A stretch of 64,000 nt of DNA, taken from contig JABWCD010000022.1 in NCBI GenBank assembly GCA_013359265.1, positions 62,001 through 126,000 of the forward strand, read 5' to 3'. Below are positions 41,449-49,196 of the stretch, one piece after another. Below the pieces are notes generated by a model. That model ran no database searches. It saw only the letters and a program-made list of their open reading frames with translations, and was not told where the DNA came from. Each line of letters begins with the position of its first letter. Within the stretch, counting starts at the first letter, position 1. The DNA is from Candidatus Hydrogenedentota bacterium (GTDB lineage Bacteria > Hydrogenedentota > Hydrogenedentia > Hydrogenedentales > SLHB01). Position numbers and translations under genes: made by a program.

Positions 41449-43173
41449 CTACTCGAACTGGACGACAAGGTGCGTGTCCTGCCAATCCTTCACGACTTCC
41501 GTGGTCATGCGCGCGTCGCGCACCTTGCCCAATGCTTTCGTTGTGTACTGGGTTTGATCCTTCGAGGCCATGCCGTTGGCCTCCAGTGCCGGCAACAACG
41601 CCCCGGCGAAGAATTCCTGTTTGGCTACAAACGCCTGCTGACGCGGTGGGTTGACGTCGAGCGGCGGGTTCAATCCTGATGCAAATGGTCCGGGTTTCCC
41701 GGAATCGATCCGGTCAATCAGGTCCTTCACAGAATCAAGATTTCCGGCGAGCACGAATGTGCTCTTCGGAATCGCGTAGTAGACCGTCGCGGGCGGAAAC
41801 ACAAACGAGAAGATGTCCGTATTGTTGTACGTCTCCGCCTTCAACGGTGTCATGCCGAGATCGCGCAATACGCTTCGCGCGGCGTCGCCATCCTGAAATG
41901 AAATGAGTACAGCCAACTTTGACGTATCGGCGCCCGGTCCCGTTACGGCGATCGTCGCCGCGTCGCCCATGAGGTCAATGACCTTGCCGATCGAACCGCC
42001 CAATTGACCGATCATCCCGCCTTGCGCACCCATGCTCGTGCCCGCGGACTCCTTGAGGCTTGCCCGCGTTTTTGGCGTGAGTTGTATGCTCCACGCCGCG
42101 ATGGTGGATTCTGGCAAAGCGTTTAGGTGTGTCAGGGGAGCGGCGGGCGCCAGGGCGGCTTTCGCCTCCGGATGCTTGGCATAGTCAAGGCGCGAGCGGA
42201 CCGATAGCCGATCGCCGTCGAATTTCCACGTCACGACCATTGGATCATCGCCCTTGTAAGGCTCGATCCAGCCTCTCCAAAGTTGCGACGCTGCGTCTCC
42301 GAGATTTCGCGGCAACGAACCGCTGAAGAAAGGAGACGTTGAAGCAGCGACACCGGCGGCTACCTTGTCCGTCCGTATCAGTTGCACGATTTCGTCGGTG
42401 CTGTCCGCGGGGCAGTCGTTCGTGCCGTAGCGGACGGATGCCGGAGATTTCATGCGCCCGGCGATCCCGCGCACGAGCGCCGCACTCGTTCCCGCAACGA
42501 GCAGATCGTCCGTGAAGAAGTACGCGAAGCTGTCGTCATCGCGGGAGAAGATCGTTGTCTTGGGCTCGTCGAGGTCTTTGGGATTCATAGTTCCAGAACC
42601 ACCCCAATCGACGACGAACTTCTCCGCGTCTTGCCGCTTTGCGTAAGGCAACACCGCGGCCATCGGTGGCAGCGCTCCGAAACCGAGATACGCCATTATT
42701 TGCCGCTCGAACTCGATTTGCCCCAGCGGCGAAGGCTCAGTTTTGATTTCCTTCGATGCGCCGAAGAACAGCGCAAGGGGCTTCTCCGGATCGAGGCCCT
42801 TGATTGCGGCGATGTCAGCAATGGATTCGGCCTCGAACGCGTTGGCGCCGCGTGCAAACTGTCCTGTAAGTACTTTGATCTCGGCCCTCATATCGACATC
42901 ATCTGGTGCGCCGCGAAGTAGCAACGCGTGAATCTGTTCCTCAGCCAACTCGACGGACGGAAGTGCGAGCGCGGTCACCGCGCCTTCCGGCATGAGTTTG
43001 AGGACAGCCGCCGTACTCGGCGGACCTGAGGGGGTCCCTTCGCCGCCGGGGGCTCTGTCGGCCGGACGGCAGGCAGACAGCGCGAGCAAAAACGCCAACG
43101 GAAATGAGCTGCAAACGCGGTACAACGGTATCCCGGCACGATTGGCCACGAACGAACGCATTATTGCTCCCAT
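41449..43173 (-). CDS. Predicted lipoprotein, DUF3352-like, unknown function
   Basis: The 574-residue protein has an N-terminal signal ending in Leu-Ala-Leu-Ser-Ala-Cys, a lipobox. The mature part contains two similar alpha/beta halves with repeated patterns: Asp-Ile-Ala-Ala-Ile-Lys-Gly-Leu-Asp-Pro-Glu-Lys-Pro-Leu-Ala in the first, and Ala-Lys-Phe/Tyr-Asn-Asn-Thr-Asp-Ile and Val-Leu-Ala-Gly-Asn-Leu-Asp-Ser-Val-Lys-Asp in the second. This is the general style of the DUF3352-type lipoproteins of planctomycetes. The start is uncertain between ATG 43171-43173 and 43159-43161; both precede the signal. It lies 50 bases downstream of the YihY-family gene on the same strand. I cannot offer a function. 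Confidence 0.7.
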   Translation of the reverse strand: MGAIMRSFVANRAGIPLYRVCSSFPLAFLLALSACRPADRAPGGEGTPSGPPSTAAVLKLMPEGAVTALALPSVELAEEQIHALLLRGAPDDVDMRAEIKVLTGQFARGANAFEAESIADIAAIKGLDPEKPLALFFGASKEIKTEPSPLGQIEFERQIMAYLGFGALPPMAAVLPYAKRQDAEKFVVDWGGSGTMNPKDLDEPKTTIFSRDDDSFAYFFTDDLLVAGTSAALVRGIAGRMKSPASVRYGTNDCPADSTDEIVQLIRTDKVAAGVAASTSPFFSGSLPRNLGDAASQLWRGWIEPYKGDDPMVVTWKFDGDRLSVRSRLDYAKHPEAKAALAPAAPLTHLNALPESTIAAWSIQLTPKTRASLKESAGTSMGAQGGMIGQLGGSIGKVIDLMGDAATIAVTGPGADTSKLAVLISFQDGDAARSVLRDLGMTPLKAETYNNTDIFSFVFPPATVYYAIPKSTFVLAGNLDSVKDLIDRIDSGKPGPFASGLNPPLDVNPPRQQAFVAKQEFFAGALLPALEANGMASKDQTQYTTKALGKVRDARMTTEVVKDWQDTHLVVQFE

Positions 43174-43223
43174 CGCTCTCCTGCCTTTCCTCGCTCTCAA
43201 TAGTCCGCACCAGCGCCGGATGT

Positions 43224-44774
43224 TCACTCGGGCGACGGAAGCTCCTTCGAATCAGACACGACAACTTCAATCGCCTCGTGCTGCGGATAGAATCGCCGCA
43301 CAAAGGTATCCAGCGACGCGGTCATCAGTCGACTGCCGCGCCCTTCGATTTCGGCCAGCAGCGGGCGCAGCGATTCATCCTCGCGAAGCGCGGACGGTTC
43401 CCTGCCCGCCTCGCGCAGCGCGTTCACGACGTCGCCGACGGTGATCTTGTCCAGCGACCGCGCGGGCGCGTAGGTAATGGGCTCCGTCGCGCGCGCGCAG
43501 ACGAGGCCCGCCTCCTCAAGTTGATTCATCGTCTCGTTGATGACGCGGGTGGGCACGTTCCACTCGCGCGCGGCATCCTCGGTCGCCATGCCGGGCAGCC
43601 CCTCGTCGAACCGGCGGCTGACCTCGACCATTGCGCGGAGCCCGACCGCTTCGCGGTAGGCATGGCTCGCACCCTGCGCGAGGCGTTCCATGGCAAACGT
43701 GCGCTCGTTTTGGCAGGCAAATGTGAGTTCTGCGCCGAACAGCACGATGATCCAGCTCACGTAAATCCATGTCATTAACAGTGGGAACAACGCAAAGCTC
43801 GAGTAAATGAGACTGTTCCGCGTCACGCCAATCTGCAGATTGACGTACGCCAATGAACCCAGGCACCAAAGCGTCCCGCCAATGATCCCACCGAGCAGCG
43901 CGTACCGCCATTTCACTTTGGTGTTCGGCACGATTACGTAAACCAACGTGAAGATTGCCCAAATCGAGAGATACGGCAGAGTGCGCAACGCGAGATCGAC
44001 GGAATAGCGCCGGTCGGCCGGGCTTTGCATCGCAATCATGAAGCCCAGCACGGCCGCAACGACAAACGGTATGAGCAGCATGATTAGAAGGTAGTCGCTG
44101 AAAATGCGATACCACGAGCGCGTGCGCCGCACGCCCCAGATGGAGTTAAAGGCGGACTCGATATTCCACATCATTCCAAAAACGGTAACAAGCACAAAGC
44201 CGCTCAACGCGATTACGGTCCGGGAATTGGCGCCCTGCCACGTCTTGGATACGTCTTTTGCGAACTTCATCAGGACTTCGATCGGGTCGGTCAAGTCTTC
44301 GTTCGAACCGGCAGCCGCCGCGACGTTAACGGGGCGGACATCTGCAAACATCAAGCGCAACAGTCTGCGGATGACCTCTTCGTTGCGCCGGCTGACTTCC
44401 TCGTTCAAATCAAGTGAGAGCAAGGGCTGCGGAGTGGGATTGCCCGGGTCCTGCTCCGAGACTTCTACCCGCGAGGCGAGCTCCGTGACGAAGTCGACGG
44501 CGTGATAGCCGAGATTGAGCTTTTGAATAACGATGAACAGGATCGCGACGCAGGGAACAACGGACAGTAACGACGTGAATGTGAGCGCGGCCGCGCGCAT
44601 GAGGAACGCGCCCTGCAGCAGGTTGCGCACGAGGAGAATGAGGACGCGCACCTGTTTGATCACGAAGCCGTGGGGGACCCCCTCGCCCGGGCGGCCGATG
44701 TACCACACGTCGTGCGTGACAAACCGGCGGCCGCGCTTCAATGCATCGAACGCGCGCTGCACTTTCCCGATCAT
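43224..44774 (-). CDS. YihY/BrkB-family membrane protein with C-terminal winged-helix domain
   Basis: The 516-residue protein has a YihY-type membrane domain at about residues 40-370, with six TM helices, Arg-Ala-Ala-Ala-Leu-Thr-Phe-Thr-Ser-Leu-Leu-Ser near 60, and Trp-Ile-Tyr-Val-Ser-Trp-Ile-Ile-Val-Leu-Phe-Gly-Ala-Glu late. An insertion of about 70 charged residues (100-170) precedes helix 3. The C-terminal 150 residues contain a winged-helix segment with Ala-Thr-Glu-Asp-Ala-Ala-Arg-Glu-Trp-Asn-Val-Pro-Thr-Arg-Val, as in several YihY proteins of this group. The family was once called ribonuclease BN; that name is not supported. Function unknown, inner membrane. It is the leading gene before the lipoprotein gene. 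Confidence 0.85.
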   Translation of the reverse strand: MIGKVQRAFDALKRGRRFVTHDVWYIGRPGEGVPHGFVIKQVRVLILLVRNLLQGAFLMRAAALTFTSLLSVVPCVAILFIVIQKLNLGYHAVDFVTELASRVEVSEQDPGNPTPQPLLSLDLNEEVSRRNEEVIRRLLRLMFADVRPVNVAAAAGSNEDLTDPIEVLMKFAKDVSKTWQGANSRTVIALSGFVLVTVFGMMWNIESAFNSIWGVRRTRSWYRIFSDYLLIMLLIPFVVAAVLGFMIAMQSPADRRYSVDLALRTLPYLSIWAIFTLVYVIVPNTKVKWRYALLGGIIGGTLWCLGSLAYVNLQIGVTRNSLIYSSFALFPLLMTWIYVSWIIVLFGAELTFACQNERTFAMERLAQGASHAYREAVGLRAMVEVSRRFDEGLPGMATEDAAREWNVPTRVINETMNQLEEAGLVCARATEPITYAPARSLDKITVGDVVNALREAGREPSALREDESLRPLLAEIEGRGSRLMTASLDTFVRRFYPQHEAIEVVVSDSKELPSPE

Positions 44775-44820
44775 GCTTCGAGTATATGCGATGGCCCGTT
44801 ACCGCCGCACGATGCGCCGT

Positions 44821-45210
44821 TTACCTACCCCGCCGGGGCGCGGTGCGGGCACGAGACCCGCTGGCCCGCGCGGACAACAGGGCAATGATTTCGCGCGTAT
44901 CCTGTTCAAACGGGACAATCCTTCTCGACGGCACCGTGTCGGTATCCTTCATGAGCCGCAGCCAGTACAGGGCCTCGCGCGCTTCCTTCGCGGCCTCTTC
45001 AATCCGGACGATGTACTCAGAGCGCGATTCCGAATGCTGCGCCTCGTCCACCGCGGCCCCAAGCGACGTTGCGCAACGCAGGAACTGTTCGCCGAGTATG
45101 ACGCCTGACGCGCTCTTGCCCTCCTTACAGATGTACTCGTACATGCGGACCGCCCGCACGGAATAGAGAAACGTCCGTTCGCGAATGTCCGGGTCCGGTG
45201 CTTCCGCCAT
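44821..45210 (-). CDS. Four-helix-bundle protein (S23/bAvd-like family)
   Basis: The 129-residue protein reads as a four-helix bundle: Glu-Arg-Thr-Phe-Leu-Tyr-Ser-Val-Arg-Ala-Val-Arg-Met at 11-23, Gly-Glu-Gln-Phe-Leu-Arg-Cys-Ala-Thr-Ser-Leu-Gly-Ala-Ala-Val-Asp-Glu-Ala near 40-57, and Glu-Ala-Arg-Glu-Ala-Leu-Tyr-Trp-Leu-Arg-Leu near 76-86. The family includes proteins encoded in 23S rRNA insertions and the accessory protein of diversity-generating retroelements. Here it is a free-standing gene without either context, and it probably binds nucleic acid through its basic face. The ATG at 45208-45210 has AAGGAGG nearby. The C-terminal 18 residues are Arg- and Ala-rich. Confidence 0.85.
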   Translation of the reverse strand: MAEAPDPDIRERTFLYSVRAVRMYEYICKEGKSASGVILGEQFLRCATSLGAAVDEAQHSESRSEYIVRIEEAAKEAREALYWLRLMKDTDTVPSRRIVPFEQDTREIIALLSARASGSRARTAPRRGR

Positions 45211-45363
45211 GCTGCCTCCTTAAAGTCTGTGGTGCGTTCGCGGCGCTCCATTCTTGATCCGGTACCTGGCTTGCAGCAAGCCGCGTTGACGGACTATCCC
45301 GACGCGATGCACACTACCCGCTGAACGAGCGCCGCGTGTGCGGGCGCTGCAAGGAATTCGAAC

Positions 45364-45867
45364 ATGAATACTGCCGAGAATGGCCGAGTCTTTCTGCCGA
45401 ATTCGCGGTCGTGCTTTGTCTGCGGCGAGGAGAACATTGCCGGCCTTCAGCTCCGGTTTTTCGTGGAAGACGGCAAAATCAAGACGTGGTTTCAACCCAA
45501 GGCGCACCACTGCGGTTATCCGAACGTGCTCCACGGAGGCGTCGTGGCCGCGCTGTTGGACGAGACAATTGCCTGGGCCGCGAACCGCGCGCTCGCGCGC
45601 ATGACGGTCACCGCGGAATTGAAACTGCGCTACCGTAAGCCCGTGCCCGGCGACCGGAAAATGCTGGTGTGGGCCGAAATTACGAAGTCGAACCGGCGCA
45701 TCGCCTATGGGAACGGGGCGGTAATCGACGAAACGGGGGAGGAGTTCGCGCGCGCGGAGGGGTCGTTCATTCCGTTGTCCGCCGAGCAGACGCTCGCGAT
45801 CGATGATCACCTGATTTACCGGGGCGGCGAGGAACGCGTTTTCGATATCCTGCGCAACAGCCCATGA
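45364..45867 (+). CDS. Hotdog-fold thioesterase (PaaI type)
   Basis: The 167-residue protein has a Cys-Phe-Val-Cys-Gly near 17-21 and then the hotdog core with Asn-Val-Leu-His-Gly-Gly-Val-Val-Ala-Ala-Leu-Leu-Asp-Glu-Thr at about 54-68. The His-Gly-Gly and downstream Asp/Glu are the active region of PaaI-type acyl-CoA thioesterases. A CxxC-containing N-terminus with this core is a common subgroup in environmental bacteria. It is cytosolic. The ATG at 45364 is 153 bases after the divergent four-helix-bundle gene, with no strong Shine-Dalgarno visible. The substrate acyl group is unknown. Confidence 0.88.
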   Translation: MNTAENGRVFLPNSRSCFVCGEENIAGLQLRFFVEDGKIKTWFQPKAHHCGYPNVLHGGVVAALLDETIAWAANRALARMTVTAELKLRYRKPVPGDRKMLVWAEITKSNRRIAYGNGAVIDETGEEFARAEGSFIPLSAEQTLAIDDHLIYRGGEERVFDILRNSP

Positions 45868-45977
45868 ATCCTGCCGTCAGCGGGCAATTGGACATCCACC
45901 CGCGGAAGGGCGATCATGGAATGAATGTTTTCCTGGCTGGATGACCAATTGTCCTGCAACCCGGGCTGCGTAATGAC

Positions 45978-46715
45978 GTGACGAACGGCACCATCGATAT
46001 CGCATACCAATTTCGCTGCGCCGACGGCGAGAAACTTGACGCGGCGCTGTGCATCAAGCTCGATGCGAAGACGTTGGAGGCGAAACGGGAACGCGCGGAG
46101 ACGCCGCCTGATTGGGCAAAACTCGATGTACACCAATGCCGCGTTTGCCCGCTCAGCGCGCCCGAACACGCACATTGCCCCGCGGCGCTCGCCTTTGTCG
46201 ATATTCTGAACGAGTTCGGGCCGTTGTTGTCGTTCACCGAGGTCGAAGTCACGATTGTCACACGCGAACGGACCGTGACCTCGAAGACCTCGGTGCAGCG
46301 CGCGCTAAGCTCGCTCGTCGGGCTGAGCATGGCCACGAGCGGGTGCCCGATTCTCGCGCGGTTCAAGCCGATGGCGCGGTTTCATTTGCCGCTCGCGACG
46401 CGTGAGGAGACGATGTTTCGTTCGGTCGGCGCGTATTTGCTCGGACAATATTTCTTGAAGCTGCGCGGCGCGGCGCCGGATATCGATTTGCGCGGTCTTC
46501 GGGAAACGTACGATTTGATTCACGAAGTGAATGTCGGGTTGGCGAATCGACTGCGTGTGATCCCCGCGGGCGACGCGCACCTGAACGCGTTGGTTATCCT
46601 CGACCTGTTCGCGCATGCGCTTCCGTATTCGATTGACGAAGGCCTCGCGGAACTCGAGCACATGTTCGCAGCATTTATGCCTACGGTACCAAATGAAGTA
46701 CCCAGCAAGGAGTAG
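45978..46715 (+). CDS. Uncharacterised protein with Cys cluster, next to a MauE-like gene
   Basis: The 245-residue protein has no signal peptide. It contains Cys-Arg-Val-Cys-Pro-Leu then Cys-Pro-Ala-Ala at about 54-68, a CxxC plus Cys that could hold a metal; the motif is well conserved in shape. It continues with a beta-rich region and a helical end (Gly-Leu-Ala-Glu-Leu-Glu-His-Met-Phe). I do not recognise the family with confidence; it resembles the DUF6901-type proteins in general outline. The start is GTG at 45978. The next gene starts only six bases after its stop, so the pair is cotranscribed. No function is proposed. Confidence 0.68.
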   Translation: MTNGTIDIAYQFRCADGEKLDAALCIKLDAKTLEAKRERAETPPDWAKLDVHQCRVCPLSAPEHAHCPAALAFVDILNEFGPLLSFTEVEVTIVTRERTVTSKTSVQRALSSLVGLSMATSGCPILARFKPMARFHLPLATREETMFRSVGAYLLGQYFLKLRGAAPDIDLRGLRETYDLIHEVNVGLANRLRVIPAGDAHLNALVILDLFAHALPYSIDEGLAELEHMFAAFMPTVPNEVPSKE

Positions 46716-46721
46716 TCTGTC

Positions 46722-47735
46722 GTGCTGAGCCGCGTTGCCCGCCCGATCGAAATTGCCGTCGGCGTGTTGTTCATCGTAAGCGCCGCGTCGAAGGCGCTCG
46801 ATGTGTACAGTTTTGCCGTGCAGGTCCGCGCCTACGGAATCGTGCGCGATCAATCCGCGGTACTGACGATAGCGTATTGCATGGTCGCGCTGGAGACTGC
46901 GCTCGGCGCGGCATTGCTCGGCGGTTTTCGTTTCGGTGGTCGTACGCTGGTTTTCACGTCCGGCTTGCTCGTCGGATTCACCGCGCTCATCGCTTACGCG
47001 TGGGCCTTCAAAGGCCTCGCGGATTGTGGGTGCTTCGGCGAATACATCAAGATGGGGCCGGGCACGTCGATTGCCAAGAACGTGGTACTGCTGGGCATGA
47101 CGGGCATGGCGTGGTTCGGCTTTCGCAATAGGCCTGTGGCTGCGCAAGCGGAAGAAGGCGATCCAGCAGTCGAGAAACCGCGAAAGTCGAATCAGACTGC
47201 CGCCGTCGGGTTGGCGCTGGCTGGGATTCTTATTGTGGCCGGCGCACTCGCTATGGGTGAGCCTGCGCCTGCGCCCACGAGCGCGGCGAACACTCCGGTC
47301 AACACGGCAATCGCAGAGGCGAAACCATTCGCCGAGTTCGTGCCGCGGCTCGGCGGCGCGCCCGTGCCGTTGGCGCAAGGGGAGTACCTGGTTGCCATGT
47401 TGAGCGCCTCGTGCGAACACTGCCAGGCGGTCGCGCGCACACTTAACGAGTTGATGCAGGCCCCGGGGGCGCCCATGGTCGTGGCGATCATGATGGGCAC
47501 GGACGGCGAAATGAATGACTTCATGTCGCTGACCGATCCGCAGTTCCCTATTCAGACAATTGAAGTGCTCACGTTCATGAACCTGCTCCACGAGGACGCG
47601 AGCGCACCGCCGTGCTTCTACGTCATTCGCGATGGCGCAATCGTCCGCCACCTGGTGGCGGAAGAGCCTTCCCATGATCAACTGCTGGAATTTGCGACGA
47701 AGGCCGGCGTGCCGGGGCACGAAGACAAGCAATAG
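46722..47735 (+). CDS. MauE/DoxX-like membrane domain fused to thioredoxin-like domain
   Basis: The 337-residue protein starts with a four-TM domain of MauE type (residues 1-135). It carries Cys-Gly-Cys-Phe-Gly near 102-106, the short Cys motif found in MauE and related VKOR-like proteins. A fifth TM helix (about 160-180) and an Ala/Pro linker lead to a soluble domain with Ser-Ala-Ser-Cys-Glu-His-Cys-Gln near 226-233, a CxxC like that of thioredoxin-fold proteins, and Pro-Pro-Cys-Phe-Tyr-Val-Ile near 292. The protein probably passes electrons from the membrane to periplasmic disulfides. The start is GTG at 46722, six bases after the previous stop. It could serve the cytochromes of this region, but that is inference. 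Confidence 0.82.
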   Translation: MLSRVARPIEIAVGVLFIVSAASKALDVYSFAVQVRAYGIVRDQSAVLTIAYCMVALETALGAALLGGFRFGGRTLVFTSGLLVGFTALIAYAWAFKGLADCGCFGEYIKMGPGTSIAKNVVLLGMTGMAWFGFRNRPVAAQAEEGDPAVEKPRKSNQTAAVGLALAGILIVAGALAMGEPAPAPTSAANTPVNTAIAEAKPFAEFVPRLGGAPVPLAQGEYLVAMLSASCEHCQAVARTLNELMQAPGAPMVVAIMMGTDGEMNDFMSLTDPQFPIQTIEVLTFMNLLHEDASAPPCFYVIRDGAIVRHLVAEEPSHDQLLEFATKAGVPGHEDKQ

Positions 47736-47859
47736 CGCTGCGCCCGCCGCGAAGCCTCACGTCCCCGCGGGAATTGCCGGATTGTCCACTTGCATCGTGC
47801 TCATACTTCGGAAGTACACTGCGTCCGGTGACTGCAACCCAGAATTCCGGAGGATTCCC

Positions 47860-49143
47860 ATGTCAATCGTACGTCGCGCTATCGTTCTTGTTGCGGCATT
47901 CGCCATCCTGGCCGCCCACGCGCAAACGACAAAATCGCTTAAGCCCGAAGGCGATAGACGGTGGTACAAAGGGAATACGCATACGCATACGCTCTGGAGC
48001 GACGGGGACGCCGCGCCGGAACTCGCCGTGGACTGGTATAAAGAACGGGATTACGACTTCCTTTCCATCACGGACCACAACGTAATGCTGCGCGGCGAAA
48101 AACTATTCATCGCGGGAGAGAAGACCCGCCTCACGGCCGAGCGTCTCGCGCAGTTAAAGGAAAAATTTGGCGACGACTGGGTTGAGACTTCCGAGGCCGG
48201 CGGCGAAACCGTCATGCGCCTGAAGACCTACGAGGAACTGCGCAAGCGATTCGAAGAACCTGGCAAGTTCATCCTGATTGAAGGCGAGGAAATTACGGCG
48301 AAGGCGCACGTCAACGGACTGAACATTCGCGACAAGATTCCTCAGTCTAAGGCAGACACGACCGAAGGTGTCGTGCGCGAGCACGTTCATGCGGTCGATG
48401 AACAAAGCCGCCAGCACAATGCGCCTATGCTTGCCCACGTGAACCACCCGAACTGGGGCGATTACGGCGTACCGCCGGAGGACCTCATTGCGGTCGATAC
48501 CAGCCGGTTCTTCGAAGTCTACAACGGCCACGGCGGTGTGAAGAATTGGGGCGACGAAAAGTTGCACCGCGTCAACACCGACCGCTATTGGGACATCGTG
48601 CTCGCGGTGCGGTTGGCGGAAAACCCGGAGAACATCCTCTACGGCGTCGCTACGGACGACGCCCACGATTATTTCGTGCGCGGCGCGGGCCACTCGATCC
48701 CCGGGCGCGGCTGGTGCATGGTCCTGGCCGAGAACCTCGAAGCCGACTCGATCATGGAAGCATTCAATCGCGGCGACTTCTATGCAAGTTCCGGCGTGTT
48801 GTTGAACGCAATCGAGTGGGACGAAAAGGAATACCGCGTCACTATCGATGCGGAACATGACGTTCCTTACAAGACAATCTTTTACGGCACGCGCAAGGGT
48901 GCAGACCTCTCAAGCAAACCAACTTTGGACGAGAATGGCGTTGAAATTCCAAGCACGCCGCGCCAATACAGCGCGGATATCGGCGTCGTACTCGCCGAAT
49001 CCCACACGAACCCGGCCGTCTACGCGTTCAAAGGCGACGAAATGTACGTGCGCGCCAAAGTCGTTTCGTCCAAACTCAAGGCCGACCCGTTCAAGGAAGG
49101 CGATTTCGAAATGGCGTGGACGCAACCGGCTGTTCGTCGGTAA
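47860..49143 (+). CDS. Secreted PHP-domain metallohydrolase
   Basis: The 427-residue protein has a signal peptide (to Ala-His-Ala-Gln near residue 22). The PHP domain begins with Gly-Asn-Thr-His-Thr-His-Thr-Leu-Trp-Ser-Asp-Gly near 38-49, followed by Thr-Asp-His-Asn-Val, Glu-Gly-Glu-Glu-Ile, His-Val-Asn-His-Pro-Asn and Asp-Asp-Ala-His-Asp. These supply the His/Asp/Glu ligands of a three-metal phosphoesterase site. PHP proteins are phosphatases or sugar phosphohydrolases. The ATG at 47860 follows CCGGAGG; the much longer upstream reading overlaps the MauE-like gene and is rejected. It begins a run with the cytochrome-dehydrogenase and sulfatase genes (gaps of 53 and 55 bases). Confidence 0.88.
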   Translation: MSIVRRAIVLVAAFAILAAHAQTTKSLKPEGDRRWYKGNTHTHTLWSDGDAAPELAVDWYKERDYDFLSITDHNVMLRGEKLFIAGEKTRLTAERLAQLKEKFGDDWVETSEAGGETVMRLKTYEELRKRFEEPGKFILIEGEEITAKAHVNGLNIRDKIPQSKADTTEGVVREHVHAVDEQSRQHNAPMLAHVNHPNWGDYGVPPEDLIAVDTSRFFEVYNGHGGVKNWGDEKLHRVNTDRYWDIVLAVRLAENPENILYGVATDDAHDYFVRGAGHSIPGRGWCMVLAENLEADSIMEAFNRGDFYASSGVLLNAIEWDEKEYRVTIDAEHDVPYKTIFYGTRKGADLSSKPTLDENGVEIPSTPRQYSADIGVVLAESHTNPAVYAFKGDEMYVRAKVVSSKLKADPFKEGDFEMAWTQPAVRR

Positions 49144-49196
49144 TTTGTGACGGCCGAGTGTGTCGAGGAGTTTGCGGCGGAAACGGGAGCGCTGAT

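Noticed and set aside
44821-45210. Diversity-generating retroelement, suggested by the bAvd-like protein
   Set aside because: No reverse transcriptase gene and no template/variable repeat pair within the window.
46305-47732. 475-codon minus-strand frame opposite the MauE-thioredoxin gene
   Set aside because: Antisense to a clear two-domain protein; no recognisable motif.
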